Shown: positions 28,146 through 38,913, numbered from the stretch's first letter. The stretch is DNA of 54,741 bases from Mycobacterium sp. 852002-51057_SCH5723018 (GCF_001667035.1 NZ_LZIR01000030.1:1-54741); one strand, 5' to 3'. A program made the numbers and translations. The notes: generated by a model not told the origin, from the sequence alone.

Positions 28146-28996
28146 CTGGCGTCGGGATCTGGAGCAATCAGCTGCGCTACGGCGATCCGGCCGAAATTGC
28201 CGACGCCGCAGCGGAATTGGACGAACTGGGTTTTACCGCGCTGTGGATTCCGGACGTCGGCGGGCCGTTGTTCGACGCGGTGGATCGCCTATTGACCTCC
28301 ACGACGCGGGCCGTCGTCGCCACGGGGATCCTCAACCTCTGGATGCATTCGGCCGACGATGTCGCCGACTCCTATGCCGCTCTGACCGATAAGCACGGGA
28401 ACCGCTTCCTCCTGGGAATCGGTGTCAGCCATGCTCCGGTGATCGACGCCACCCAGCCCGGGCGGTACACCAAGCCGCTGGCGGCCACGGCGTCGTTTCT
28501 GGACGGGCTGGACGCCGCGCCGCGACCCGTGCCCGCCGAGCGCCGGGTCCTTGCCGCGCTGGGCCCGAAGATGCTGACCCTTTCCGCCGCGCGCGCCCGC
28601 GGGGCCCACCCCTATCTGGTCACCACCGAGCACACCGCTTCTGCCCGTTCGGTTTTGGGCGAGGGCCCCTTGCTGTTGCCCGAACAGACCGTGATCCTGT
28701 GTGACGGCGCCGACGAGGCGCGCCGCATCGGAACCGACTGGCTTCGTGCGTATTTGGCCTTCCCTAACTACTCCAACAACCTGCTGCGCAGCGGATTCAC
28801 CGAGGATGACCTGGCGCGCGTGAGCGATCGGCTCTTCGACGCCATCATCGCCTGGGGTGACGAAGGCGCCGTCATGCGCAGGGTCGCCGAGCATCGCGCG
28901 GCCGGCGCCGACCACGTTTGCGTCCAGGTGCTGGGGGCCGACCAATCGGCCTTCCCCCGAGAGCAGTGGCGCCGAATCGCCGCCGCAGCGGTTTAG
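28136..28996 (+). CDS. LLM-class F420-dependent oxidoreductase (second)
   Basis: The 286-residue luciferase-like protein begins MELTGVGIWSNQLRYGDPAE. Barrel features include DELGFTALWIPDVGGPLFDA, TRAVVATGILNLWMHSADDV and a NRFLLGIGVSHAPVID strand. ATG 28136 overlaps the FAD monooxygenase stop, indicating a common transcript. It is only distantly like the LLM protein at 25505, so it is not a recent duplicate. Confidence 0.88.
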   Translation: MELTGVGIWSNQLRYGDPAEIADAAAELDELGFTALWIPDVGGPLFDAVDRLLTSTTRAVVATGILNLWMHSADDVADSYAALTDKHGNRFLLGIGVSHAPVIDATQPGRYTKPLAATASFLDGLDAAPRPVPAERRVLAALGPKMLTLSAARARGAHPYLVTTEHTASARSVLGEGPLLLPEQTVILCDGADEARRIGTDWLRAYLAFPNYSNNLLRSGFTEDDLARVSDRLFDAIIAWGDEGAVMRRVAEHRAAGADHVCVQVLGADQSAFPREQWRRIAAAAV

Positions 28997-29026
28997 TCGG
29001 CGCCGGTCCAGGCATACGGTGGGGCC

Positions 29027-29626
29027 ATGGCTTCCAAACACACCCTGTTTCGGATCTTCTACCGGGTTGGCTTTACGCCGTGGGAGGGTCACCCCCTCGG
29101 GCGAAGCCTTCGAAATCTCGTCGAGGGAACCGGCGACGCGCCCGCGCTGGCCGCGGGATCCGCCCTCGAGGTCGGATGCGGCACCGGAGACTGCTCGATC
29201 TACCTCGCCCAGCACGGCTGGAAGGTCACCGCCGTTGATTTCGTCCCCAAGGCACTCGACCGGGCCCGCGCCAAGGCCGGCGCGGCCGGCGCATCGGTCA
29301 ACTTCGTGCAAGCCGACGTCACGCAGTTGAGTCGAGCCGGCATCGGTGCGGGCTTTCAGTTGATCGTCGACAACGGCTGCCTGCACAACATGAGCGACGG
29401 CGATCGCGACGCATACGTCCGCGAGGTCGGCGCCGTGGCCGCGCCCGACGCGCGGCTCTTGATCGCCGCGTTCGCCCCGGGCGGCAGGTTCGGCGTGCGG
29501 GGAGTCGATCCATCCGAGATGGAACGACGTTTCACGTCCGGCTGGACGCTGTTGTCCGCCGCCGACGAGCAGGAGCTCGACGGCCAAACCCCGACGCGGT
29601 ACTACCTCTTCCAGCGCAGCGCCTGA
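29027..29626 (+). CDS. Class I SAM-dependent methyltransferase
   Basis: The 199-residue protein has the SAM-binding motif I ALEVGCGTGDCSIYLAQHGW near residue 45, an acidic VTAVDFVPKALDRARAKA second strand, a NFVQADVTQLS motif and LIVDNGCLHNMSD as motif IV. The substrate is unknown. It is the last gene of the FAD-LLM-methyltransferase run and is followed by a very strong hairpin. Confidence 0.9.
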   Translation: MASKHTLFRIFYRVGFTPWEGHPLGRSLRNLVEGTGDAPALAAGSALEVGCGTGDCSIYLAQHGWKVTAVDFVPKALDRARAKAGAAGASVNFVQADVTQLSRAGIGAGFQLIVDNGCLHNMSDGDRDAYVREVGAVAAPDARLLIAAFAPGGRFGVRGVDPSEMERRFTSGWTLLSAADEQELDGQTPTRYYLFQRSA

Positions 29627-29631
29627 TCGCG

Positions 29632-29685
29632 AGCAGACGCAAAAGACCCCCAAAACATGCGGTTTTGGGGGCTTTTGCGTCTGCT
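29632..29685. terminator. Large hairpin between the methyltransferase and fadB
   Basis: The left arm (29632-29656, starting AGCAGACGCAAAAG) and right arm (29662-29685, ending CTTTTGCGTCTGCT) pair over 24 bp with one bulged A at 29646 and a 5-nt loop. It lies between convergent genes and should stop transcription from both sides. Its outer arm contains the motif also seen after ercc3. Confidence 0.9.
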
Positions 29686-29696
29686 GGGCGCGGAGC

Positions 29697-31844
29697 CTAC
29701 GTCAAAGACTCCGGCGGCAGGAAGCGGTCGCCGTACTTGGCCGCCAGCTCGCGCGCCCGGGCCACGAAGGCCTCCTTGCCCGTACCGCCCGCGCCGGAGT
29801 AGCCGACGATGAACTGCGCGCTACCGCCCGTCCACGGCGGGAAGCCGATGCCCATGATTGAGCCGATGTTGGCGTCGGCCGTCGACGTCAGCACGCCCTC
29901 GTCGAGGCACTTCTGGGTTTCCAGCGCCTCGGCGAACAGCATCCGGTCGATCATGTCCTGCAGCGGCGGCTGCGAACTGCCGGAGTTGAACGTCTCGCGC
30001 AACCCCGGCCACAGGCCGGCGCGCTTGCCGTCGACGTACTCGTAGAAGCCCGCACCCTTCAACCGCGACGGCCGGCCGATCTCGATCATCTTGTCGACGA
30101 CCGCCTCCGCCGGGTGCGGCTCGTAGGTGCCGCCCGCGTCCTCGACGCCCTTGCGGGTGGCCGCGGCGATCTTGTGCATCAGCTCCAGGTTGAGCTCATC
30201 GGACAGCTGCAGCGGCGGCGCCGGGTAGCCGGCCTGCGAGCCGGCATGCTCGATGCTCGCCGGCTCCACGCCCTCGCCGAGCATCGCCAGCGCCTCGTTC
30301 ACGAACGTGCCGATCACGCGGCTGGTGAAGAAGCCGCGGCTGTCGTTGACCACGATCGGGGTCTTGCCGATGGCGAGCGTGTAGTCGAACACGCGGGCCA
30401 GCGCCTCGTCAGAAGTCTTCTCGCCCTTGATGATTTCGACCAGCGGCATCTTGTCGACCGGCGAGAAGAAGTGGATCCCGATGAAGTCCTCCTGCCGCTT
30501 GACGCCGGTCGCGAGACCGGTGATCGGCAGCGTCGAGGTGTTGGACCCGAGCAGCGCGTTGGGCTCGACGATGTCCTCGATCTCCTGGAACACCTTGTGC
30601 TTGAGGTCCTGGTTCTCGAACACCGCCTCGATCACGAAGTCGACGCCCTTGAAATCGGCCGGGTCGGCCGTCGGCGTGATGCGATTCAGCAGCGCCTTGC
30701 TCTTCTCCTCGGTGGTCTTGCCGCGTTGCAGCGCCTTGGCCTCGAGCTTCTCCGAGTAGCCCTTGCCCTTCTCGGCTGCCTCGATGTTGACGTCCTTGAG
30801 CACCACGTCGAACCCGGCCTTGGCCGACACGTAGGCGATGCCGGCGCCCATCATGCCCGCACCCAGCACGCCGATCTTGTTGATCGGCGTCTTGCCGATG
30901 CCTTCCGGGCGCGACCCGCCACCGTTGATGTGCTGCAGGTCGAAGAAGAACGCCTGGATCATGTTCTTGGCGACCTGGCCGGTGACCAAAGAAGTGAAGT
31001 AGCGACTCTCGATGCGGGTGGCGGTGTCGAAATCCACCTGCGCACCCTCGACCGCGGCGGCCAGGATGGCCCGCGGCGCCGGCATCGGCGCGCCCTTGAG
31101 CTGCTTGCGGAGCAGTGACGGAAACGACGGCAGGATCGCCGCCAGCGCGGGGCTGCTCGGGGTCCCGCCGGGTATCTTGTAGCCTTTGACGTCCCACGGC
31201 TGGGTGTGCGCCTCGGGGTTGGCCTTGATCCACGCCTTGGCGGCCGGAACCAGTTCCTCGACGCTGGCGACGATCTCGTCGACGAGGCCGTTGTCCTTGG
31301 CCGCGGCCGGCTTGAAGCGGGTGCCCTGGCTCAGCACGTTGACGAAGGCGTTCTGGATGCCCAGCATCCGCACGGTGCGGGTGACGCCGCCGCCGCCGGG
31401 TAACAGACCTAACGTGACCTCGGGCAGCCCGATCTGGACGCCCTTGACGTCGGCGACGATGCGGTGATGGCAGGCGAGAGCGATTTCCAGACCGCCGCCC
31501 AGCGCGGCGCCGTTGATGGCGGCGACCACCGGCTTGCCCAGGGTCTCCAGCGTGCGCAGGTCGCGCTTGATGTCCTCGACCTCGGCGAAGACTTCGCCGG
31601 CGTTTTCCGGGCCGGCGGTGATCATGCTCTTCAGGTCCCCACCGGCGAAGAACGTCTTCTTAGCGCTGGTGATCACCACGCCGGTGACCGAATCCTTCTC
31701 CGCGACAAGGCGCTCGACGGCCTTGTGCATGGACTCCTTGTAATGCTCGTTCATTACGTTGGCCGACCCGGTCGGGTCGTCCAGCGTCAGCGTGACGATG
31801 CCGTCGGCGTCCTTGTCCCACTGAATGGTGTTCTCTGCTGTCAT
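29697..31844 (-). CDS. fadB: Fatty-acid oxidation complex alpha subunit FadB
   Basis: The 715-residue bifunctional protein has an N-terminal enoyl-CoA hydratase domain (KKTFFAGGDLKSMI and NGAALGGGLEIALACHHRI) and a C-terminal 3-hydroxyacyl-CoA dehydrogenase with the NAD fold IGVLGAGMMGAGIAYVSAKA and IGIHFFSPVDKMPLVEII. It works with FadA in a trifunctional beta-oxidation complex. I chose ATG 31844 (MTAENTIQWDKD), which matches M. tuberculosis FadB; an upstream extension would overlap fadA. It lies 10 bp downstream of fadA. Confidence 0.96.
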   Translation of the reverse strand: MTAENTIQWDKDADGIVTLTLDDPTGSANVMNEHYKESMHKAVERLVAEKDSVTGVVITSAKKTFFAGGDLKSMITAGPENAGEVFAEVEDIKRDLRTLETLGKPVVAAINGAALGGGLEIALACHHRIVADVKGVQIGLPEVTLGLLPGGGGVTRTVRMLGIQNAFVNVLSQGTRFKPAAAKDNGLVDEIVASVEELVPAAKAWIKANPEAHTQPWDVKGYKIPGGTPSSPALAAILPSFPSLLRKQLKGAPMPAPRAILAAAVEGAQVDFDTATRIESRYFTSLVTGQVAKNMIQAFFFDLQHINGGGSRPEGIGKTPINKIGVLGAGMMGAGIAYVSAKAGFDVVLKDVNIEAAEKGKGYSEKLEAKALQRGKTTEEKSKALLNRITPTADPADFKGVDFVIEAVFENQDLKHKVFQEIEDIVEPNALLGSNTSTLPITGLATGVKRQEDFIGIHFFSPVDKMPLVEIIKGEKTSDEALARVFDYTLAIGKTPIVVNDSRGFFTSRVIGTFVNEALAMLGEGVEPASIEHAGSQAGYPAPPLQLSDELNLELMHKIAAATRKGVEDAGGTYEPHPAEAVVDKMIEIGRPSRLKGAGFYEYVDGKRAGLWPGLRETFNSGSSQPPLQDMIDRMLFAEALETQKCLDEGVLTSTADANIGSIMGIGFPPWTGGSAQFIVGYSGAGGTGKEAFVARARELAAKYGDRFLPPESLT

Positions 31845-31854
31845 TTTTGCGGCC

Positions 31855-33066
<1,212 letters not shown>

Positions 33067-33396
33067 GTCGACTTCCTCTTCGAAGATTGGGGGTTGGTCC
33101 GTCCTAAACACTAGGTCCGTACCGGCCACCCTAACAGGGCGCCCGTCCAACCTGTTGGTTGGTAGGGATTGCGCTGGTCAACGATGCAAAGCGGGCCATC
33201 GGCAGCGCAGTCGCATCGGCCACGTTGGCCACTCCAGTCTCTGCAGCTGCTGCGCCGACCGGGGCATAGTCCGTCCGCCTCCCTCCCCGGTGTCGCGATC
33301 TGCCGCTCGTAGGTGTCTCTCAGGCCGGGCGCCAATGTGGCAGATGCGGCATGCGACGCGCGGCGGCCGGGGTCGCCCGGCCTAAGCTCATCCACC
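33067..33396. other. Divergent intergenic region fadA/dapC (330 bp)
   Basis: This 330-bp stretch has no gene that I can support. It must hold the promoters of fadAB and dapC. The only clear structure is the CCAACC-TGTT-GGTTGG palindrome listed separately, and a direct repeat GGTCCGT at about 33096 and 33114. Confidence 0.6.
33147..33162. promoter_or_regulatory. Palindromic operator candidate upstream of fadA
   Basis: CCAACC-TGTT-GGTTGG is a perfect 6-4-6 inverted repeat about 80 bp upstream of the fadA start. Its placement suits a regulator of fatty-acid oxidation, but I cannot assign the protein. Confidence 0.5.
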
Positions 33397-34575
33397 ATGA
33401 CGGTGTCGCGACTGCGGCCGTACGCAACCACTGTGTTCGCCGAAATGTCGGCGCTGGCCGCGCGGATCGGCGCGGTCAACCTCGGCCAGGGATTTCCCGA
33501 CGAGGACGGGCCGGCGGCCTTGCTGAAGGCGGCGCAAGACGCCATCGCCGAGGGCGCCAACCAATACCCGCCCGGGACCGGCATCGAGCCACTGCGCCGG
33601 GCCATCGCCGCGCACCGGCGGCGGCACTTCGGTGTCGAGTACGACCCCGACACCGAAGTGCTGGTGACGGTCGGGGCCACCGAGGCCATCGCGGCGTCGG
33701 TGATCGGGCTGATCGAGCCCGGCTCGGAGGTCGTGCTGATCGAGCCCTTCTACGACTCCTACTCGCCGGTGGTCGCGATGGCCGGTGCGCACCGGGTGGC
33801 CGTGCCGCTGGTTCCCGATGGGCGCGGCTTCGCCCTTGATGCCGACGCCTTGCGGCGGGCGGTGACGCCGCGGACCCGCGCGCTGATCGTCAACTCGCCG
33901 CACAACCCGACGGGCACGGTGCTGAGCGCGGAGGAGCTCGCGGCCATCGCCGAGATCGCGGTGGCGGCCGACCTCCTGGTGATCACCGACGAGGTGTACG
34001 AACACCTGGTGTATCCCTCCCCCAACGGCATTCGCCATCTGCCGCTGGCCGGCTTCGACGGTATGGCCGGGCGCACGATCACCATCTCCAGCGCCGCCAA
34101 GATGTTCAACTGCACGGGCTGGAAGATCGGGTGGGCTTGCGGCCCTGCGCAACTCATCGCCGCGGTGCGCGCGGCCAAACAGTACTTGAGCTACGTCGGG
34201 GGCGCGCCCTTCCAACCCGCGGTCGCCCTTGCGCTGGACACCGAGGACGCCTGGGTGGCCGAGCTTCGCCGCTCGTTGCAGGCCAGGCGCGATCGACTGG
34301 CCGCGGGGCTGACGGAGATCGGCTTTGCCGTGCACGACAGCGACGGCACCTACTTTCTGTGCGCCGACCCGCGCCCGCTCGGCTACGACGACGGCACCGC
34401 GCTCTGCGCGACGCTCCCGGAGAAGGTCGGGGTGGCTGCCATCCCGATGTCGGCGTTCTGCGATCCTGCGGCACCGCACGCTGACGTGTGGAATCACCTG
34501 GTGCGCTTCACTTTCTGCAAACGCGACGACACCCTCGACGAGGCGATCAGGCGGCTGACGGCGCTGCGCGGCTGA
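33397..34575 (+). CDS. dapC: N-succinyldiaminopimelate aminotransferase DapC
   Basis: The 392-residue class I/II aminotransferase acts in lysine and meso-diaminopimelate synthesis for the cell wall. It shows the fold-type I pattern: NLGQGFPDEDGP, NSPHNPTGTVLS, ITDEVYEHLVYP and the PLP lysine in TISSAAKMFNCTGWKIGW near residue 234. Position and length match Rv0858c (397). The best start is ATG 33397 (MTVSRLRPYATTVFAEMS). Confidence 0.92.
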   Translation: MTVSRLRPYATTVFAEMSALAARIGAVNLGQGFPDEDGPAALLKAAQDAIAEGANQYPPGTGIEPLRRAIAAHRRRHFGVEYDPDTEVLVTVGATEAIAASVIGLIEPGSEVVLIEPFYDSYSPVVAMAGAHRVAVPLVPDGRGFALDADALRRAVTPRTRALIVNSPHNPTGTVLSAEELAAIAEIAVAADLLVITDEVYEHLVYPSPNGIRHLPLAGFDGMAGRTITISSAAKMFNCTGWKIGWACGPAQLIAAVRAAKQYLSYVGGAPFQPAVALALDTEDAWVAELRRSLQARRDRLAAGLTEIGFAVHDSDGTYFLCADPRPLGYDDGTALCATLPEKVGVAAIPMSAFCDPAAPHADVWNHLVRFTFCKRDDTLDEAIRRLTALRG

Positions 34576-34579
34576 GTCG

Positions 34580-35020
34580 CTAGCCGGCTGAACCCATGAC
34601 CCGCTTCCGCAGTCCCTCGAGCGCGGCGTGCAGGATTTTCTTGCGGGCCCGGTTGATCAAGAACTCCGGCAGTGGCGCGGAGGGTTCGACGGTGATGCCG
34701 AATCGCACGCGGGTCCTGTTGTCGCCCTCGCGAATCAGGTTGTACTCGCCGTGCTGGCCGTGTTGGTGGATGGTCTTGTTGGCGTCCCACACCATCCAGT
34801 CCGGTCCCCAGTGATACTCGAGCAACTGCGTGTCGATGATGCCCATCACTCGGATCGTTACCTTCACGTGGCGCGGCAGCCCGTCGGGATAGGTGTCGAT
34901 GACTTCGACCTTCTTGTGCACCGCGGACCAGGACGGCACGGTGTCCATGTCGGCTAGCGCCTCCATGATCGATTCCGGGGGCGCGTCAATGACAATTTCC
35001 GACGACGCTTGAACGGCCAC
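34580..35020 (-). CDS. SRPBCC family protein A (Rv0857 homologue)
   Basis: The 146-residue protein starts at GTG 35020 (MAVQASSEIVIDAPPESIME). It has the SRPBCC pattern with DMDTVPSWSAVHKKVEVIDT, then LLEYHWGPDWMVWDAN, and the C-terminal helix INRARKKILHAALEGLRKRV. It is one of three closely related genes in this stretch. Members bind lipids or polyketides; no catalytic residues are obvious. The stop lies 4 bp from the convergent dapC stop. Confidence 0.85.
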   Translation of the reverse strand: MAVQASSEIVIDAPPESIMEALADMDTVPSWSAVHKKVEVIDTYPDGLPRHVKVTIRVMGIIDTQLLEYHWGPDWMVWDANKTIHQHGQHGEYNLIREGDNRTRVRFGITVEPSAPLPEFLINRARKKILHAALEGLRKRVMGSAG

Positions 35021-35059
35021 TGCTACAAAATTAACCCCATCAGGACCCGATAACGGTGA

Positions 35060-35503
35060 TTAAGTATCCCCGCCGCGCCCGAAAAGATCGCTCAGCCCCT
35101 TCACCGCGGCGTCGAGAACGTTCGCCGTTTGCCGCTTGACGACGAAGCCGGGAATGGGCCCCGCCGGTTCGACGGTGATGTCAAAGCGCACGCGCGTTTT
35201 GTCGAGACCCTCCGGTTTGAGGTTGTACTCGACATGCTGGCCATGCTGCTGCGCCGTGCCTGTGGCATCCCACACCACCCAGTCGGGACCCCAGTGATAT
35301 TCGAGGACCTCTTTGTCGACGAGCCCGAAAATCTTGATGGTGGCCTTGACGTGGTGGGGCCGGCCGTCGGGATACCGGTCGATCACTTCGATCTGTCGGT
35401 GCAGCGGCGACCAAGATGACAGCAAGGCGACATCTGTCAGCGCCTCCATGACCTGCTCTGGCGGCGCGCCGACGACAAATTCCCGTGATGCTTTTACGGC
35501 CAC
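35060..35503 (-). CDS. SRPBCC family protein B (Rv0856 homologue)
   Basis: The 147-residue paralogue of the neighbouring protein A shares VIDRYPDGRPHHVKATIKI and VLEYHWGPDWVVWDAT almost residue for residue. I chose GTG 35503 (MAVKASREFVVGAPPEQV) because it aligns with the starts of the other two paralogues; a TTG three codons upstream is possible. The 39-bp gap to protein A suggests a common transcript. Confidence 0.85.
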   Translation of the reverse strand: MAVKASREFVVGAPPEQVMEALTDVALLSSWSPLHRQIEVIDRYPDGRPHHVKATIKIFGLVDKEVLEYHWGPDWVVWDATGTAQQHGQHVEYNLKPEGLDKTRVRFDITVEPAGPIPGFVVKRQTANVLDAAVKGLSDLFGRGGDT

Positions 35504-35561
35504 TGATAACAAATTAGCAACGACGCCCGCTTCGCGGTCAATGTTCGCCGAAAATACTTGA

Positions 35562-36695
35562 CTACCAGCCTATTTCGTCGAGCGCTGTGGTTGTCAGCGG
35601 CGGTGGCCCCACCGGCCCGGCCGGCGTCCGGGAAAAACGCGGCGCCGGCGCCGCCTGGTCGACGCCGTGGGCGGTGATCACCGTCGAGCGCGCCTTCAAG
35701 TGGGCATTGGTCGCGGCTTCGGTCCACGTCAACACCGGGGTGACACAGGCATCGCTGCCGGCGAAGACCTCGGTCCACTCATCGCGGGTTCTGCTCGCGA
35801 AACGTTCGGCGAAGAGGTCGTACATCCGCGGGTAGGAACCGATGTCGAGCTGGTTGGGCACCTCCTCGGGCGCCAGGGCGAGGCCGTTCACCAGCGCCGC
35901 GAAAAACTGCGGCTCGATGGCGCCGACGGCCACGTACTTGCCGTCGGAGGTCTCATAACAGCGGTAGAACGGGGCGCCGCCGTCGAGCAGGAACGATTCG
36001 CGCTGATCGCGCAGCGCGCCGGTCGACTTCATGGTCCACATCATCTGAGCGAGCAGGCTGACGCCGTCGACCATCGCGGCGTCGATCACCTGTCCCTGGC
36101 CGGACCGCTCCCGCTCGTACAGGGCGGCCACGATGCCCAGCAGCACCAGCATCGAGCCGCCGCCGAAGTCGGCGACCAGGTTCAGCGGCGGCATCGGCGG
36201 CCGGTCCCGATATCCCAGCGCCGAAAGCGCACCGGTCTGCGACAGATAGTTGATGTCGTGGCCCGCGGTGGGCGCCAGCGGCCCGTCCTGTCCCCAGCCG
36301 GTGATCCGCGCGAAGATCAGCCGCGGATTGACCGCGGCGCAGTCGCCGGGCCCGATGCCGAGTCGCTCGCAGGTGCCCGGCCGGAAGCAGTCCAGCAGCA
36401 CGTCGGCCTTGCCGGCCAGTTCCAGCAACGCCCCGCGTTGCGTCTTGACGTCCAGGTCGACGATCCGCTTCCCCCGGTGCAGCAGGTCGCGGTCCTCGGG
36501 CGGCATCGTCAGCCCGCCCGCTTGGTGGCGACCCGCTTCGCCCGGCTTCGCCGCGCTTGCGATCGCCACGCCGGGACGTCGCACCCGCACCACGTCGGCG
36601 CCCAGGTCGGCGAGGATCATTCCCGCGTGTGGCCCCGGCCCGATGCCGCCGAGCTCGATCACCTTCACCCCGGCCAACGGCCCCGCGCCGGTCAC
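35562..36695 (-). CDS. far: Alpha-methylacyl-CoA racemase-like CoA-transferase family III protein
   Basis: The 377-residue protein begins MTGAGPLAGVKVIELGGIGP. It keeps the two residues used as acid and base in M. tuberculosis MCR: His in AGHDINYLSQTGAL and Asp in NLVADFGGGSMLVLLG. It therefore probably epimerises 2-methylacyl-CoA thioesters so that branched fatty acids can enter beta-oxidation. Position matches Rv0855 (far). The GTG start lies 5 bp from the upstream SRPBCC gene's stop, so the two are co-transcribed. Confidence 0.9.
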   Translation of the reverse strand: MTGAGPLAGVKVIELGGIGPGPHAGMILADLGADVVRVRRPGVAIASAAKPGEAGRHQAGGLTMPPEDRDLLHRGKRIVDLDVKTQRGALLELAGKADVLLDCFRPGTCERLGIGPGDCAAVNPRLIFARITGWGQDGPLAPTAGHDINYLSQTGALSALGYRDRPPMPPLNLVADFGGGSMLVLLGIVAALYERERSGQGQVIDAAMVDGVSLLAQMMWTMKSTGALRDQRESFLLDGGAPFYRCYETSDGKYVAVGAIEPQFFAALVNGLALAPEEVPNQLDIGSYPRMYDLFAERFASRTRDEWTEVFAGSDACVTPVLTWTEAATNAHLKARSTVITAHGVDQAAPAPRFSRTPAGPVGPPPLTTTALDEIGW

Positions 36696-36700
36696 CGCAG

Positions 36701-37144
36701 TTACTGGCCCTTCTTGACCTGCAGCACCCGCTCACGCAGCGCCTTGGTCGCGGAATCGATCGTCCCCTTGACAGCGCGCTTGAGCACGAAACCGGGCAGT
36801 GGAACGTTCGGGTCGACGCTGATGTCCATCTTGACCAGGGTCGCCTCGCCCTGCGGCACCAGTGTGTATTTGCCGTCCTGCGACTTTTGCTGGCCCGAGC
36901 TGACCAGCGTCCAGCTCACGCCATTGCCGCTCCAGGTGTAGGCGACCACCTGTTCGTCGGTGATGCCCGCCGTCCTGACTTTCATCTTCACCTTGCTGGG
37001 CCTCCCGTCGTCTCCGGTCTCGAGGACCTCCGCGCTTTGATGGGGGGCGGACCATTCGGGCATCGCTTCGAAATCGGCGATGACGTCCAGAATCTCCTCG
37101 GGGCTGGCTTCGATGACGATGTCGCGGGATTCTTTGATTGCCAT
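36701..37144 (-). CDS. SRPBCC family protein C (Rv0854 homologue)
   Basis: The 147-residue protein starts at ATG 37144 ([18 protein letters not shown]) and ends [12 protein letters not shown], matching Rv0854 in length and ends. It shares the [20 protein letters not shown] opening with its two paralogues but is more diverged from them than they are from each other. It is divergent from kdc and leads the SRPBCC-far group. Confidence 0.88.
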   Translation of the reverse strand: MAIKESRDIVIEASPEEILDVIADFEAMPEWSAPHQSAEVLETGDDGRPSKVKMKVRTAGITDEQVVAYTWSGNGVSWTLVSSGQQKSQDGKYTLVPQGEATLVKMDISVDPNVPLPGFVLKRAVKGTIDSATKALRERVLQVKKGQ

Positions 37145-37212
37145 GGCCCGCATGGTATAGCCGAAACGGCATGTCAGCGGTAACCGTTTCGCCCGAGGGT
37201 AGCGTCGTGCCT

Positions 37213-38907
37213 GTGACAGATCCCCTCCTTGCCCCGGCCGATCCCGTTTACACCGTCGGTGACTACCTGTTGGACCGCCTCGCCGAACTCGGCGTCTCAG
37301 AGATCTTCGGCGTTCCCGGCGACTACAACCTGGCGTTTTTGGACCACATCGTCGCCCATCCCACCATCCGGTGGGTGGGCAGCGCTAACGAGCTCAACGC
37401 CGGTTACGCCGCCGACGGGTATGGACGGCTGCGCGGAATGTCCGCCGTGGTAACGACATTCGGCGTTGGCGAACTCTCGGCGACCAACGCGATCGCGGGC
37501 AGTTACGCCGAGCACGTGCCCGTCGTGCACATCGTCGGCGGCCCCTCCAAGGACGCGCAGGGCGCCAGGCGCGCGCTGCACCATTCGTTCGGCGACGGGG
37601 ACTTCGAGCACTTCTTCCGGATCAGCCGCGAAATCACCTGTGCGCAGGCCAATCTCATGCCCGCGACGGCGTGCAGGGAAATCGACAGGGTGCTGTCCGA
37701 GGTGCGCGAGCAGAAGCGGCCCGGGTACCTCCTGCTGTCGACCGACGTGGCACGCTTCCCCACCGAGCCGCCCACCGATCCGTTGCCCCGCTACGCCGGC
37801 GGCACGAGTCCGCGCGCGCTGGCGCTGTTCGTCGAGGCGGCCACCGAACTCATCGGCGAGTACCAGTTGACCGTGCTGGCCGACTTGTTGGTCCACCGCC
37901 TGCAGGCCGTCAAGGAACTGGAGGCGTTGCTGGCCGCGGACGTGGTGCCGCACGCCACGTTGATGTGGGGAAAGAGCCTGCTCGACGAGAGCTCGCCCAA
38001 CTTCCTGGGAATCTATGCGGGTTCGGCCAGTGCCGAATGGGTGCGCACGGCGATCGAAGATGCGCCGGTGCTGGTGACGGCCGGCGTGGTGTTCACCGAC
38101 ATGGTCAGCGGCTTCTTCAGCCAGCACATCGACCCGGCCCGCACCATCGATGTCGGCCAGTACCAGAGCAGTGTCGCGGGCGAGGTCTTCGCGCCGCTGG
38201 AAATGGGCGCGGCCCTCGAGGCGCTGGCGACCATCCTGGTCCGGCGCGGCATCACTTCACCACCCGTGGTCCCGCCGCCCGCCGAACCTCTGCCGCCACC
38301 GCCACCACGCGATCAACCGCTCACCCAGCAGATGCTCTGGGACCGGCTTTGCGTCGCGCTCACGCCGGGCAACGTGGTGCTGGCCGATCAGGGAACGTCG
38401 TTCTACGGCATGGCGGATCACCGGTTGCCGAACGGGGTCACCTTCATCGGTCAACCACTTTGGGGCTCAATCGGTTACACGCTGCCCGCCGCCGTCGGGG
38501 CCGCAGTGGCACACCCCGACCGCAGGACGGTGTTGCTGATCGGCGACGGTGCCGCGCAATTGACCGTCCAGGAGCTGGGCACCTTCTCCCGCGAAGGCCT
38601 GTCGCCGGTCATCGTGGTGGTCAACAACGACGGCTACACCGTCGAACGCGCAATTCACGGCGAGGCGGCCCCCTACAACGACATCGTCAGCTGGAAGTGG
38701 ACCGATATCCCTCACACGCTCGGGGTGGCCAACCACCTGACGTTCCGGGCGCAGACCTACGGCGAGCTCGACGACGCACTCATCGCGGCCGCCGAGCAAC
38801 GGGACCGCATGGCGTTCGTCGAAGTGGTCTTGCCGCGGCTCGATATCCCGCCCCTGCTCGGCCAACTCGTGGGACCCATGTCCCCGGAAGGCAGCGCGCG
38901 CGACTGA
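37213..38907 (+). CDS. kdc: Thiamine-diphosphate-dependent 2-keto-acid decarboxylase
   Basis: The protein of about 564 residues belongs to the pyruvate/indolepyruvate decarboxylase group and matches Rv0853c. Features: [18 protein letters not shown], the TPP-activating Glu in [19 protein letters not shown], a HH pair in [17 protein letters not shown], and the C-terminal TPP motif [15 protein letters not shown] followed by [11 protein letters not shown]. The M. tuberculosis enzyme acts on branched-chain and aromatic 2-keto acids. GTG 37213 gives the best length; GTG 37207 and ATG 37171 are alternatives in the same frame. Confidence 0.93.
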   Translation: MTDPLLAPADPVYTVGDYLLDRLAELGVSEIFGVPGDYNLAFLDHIVAHPTIRWVGSANELNAGYAADGYGRLRGMSAVVTTFGVGELSATNAIAGSYAEHVPVVHIVGGPSKDAQGARRALHHSFGDGDFEHFFRISREITCAQANLMPATACREIDRVLSEVREQKRPGYLLLSTDVARFPTEPPTDPLPRYAGGTSPRALALFVEAATELIGEYQLTVLADLLVHRLQAVKELEALLAADVVPHATLMWGKSLLDESSPNFLGIYAGSASAEWVRTAIEDAPVLVTAGVVFTDMVSGFFSQHIDPARTIDVGQYQSSVAGEVFAPLEMGAALEALATILVRRGITSPPVVPPPAEPLPPPPPRDQPLTQQMLWDRLCVALTPGNVVLADQGTSFYGMADHRLPNGVTFIGQPLWGSIGYTLPAAVGAAVAHPDRRTVLLIGDGAAQLTVQELGTFSREGLSPVIVVVNNDGYTVERAIHGEAAPYNDIVSWKWTDIPHTLGVANHLTFRAQTYGELDDALIAAAEQRDRMAFVEVVLPRLDIPPLLGQLVGPMSPEGSARD

Positions 38908-38913
38908 CGGGGC

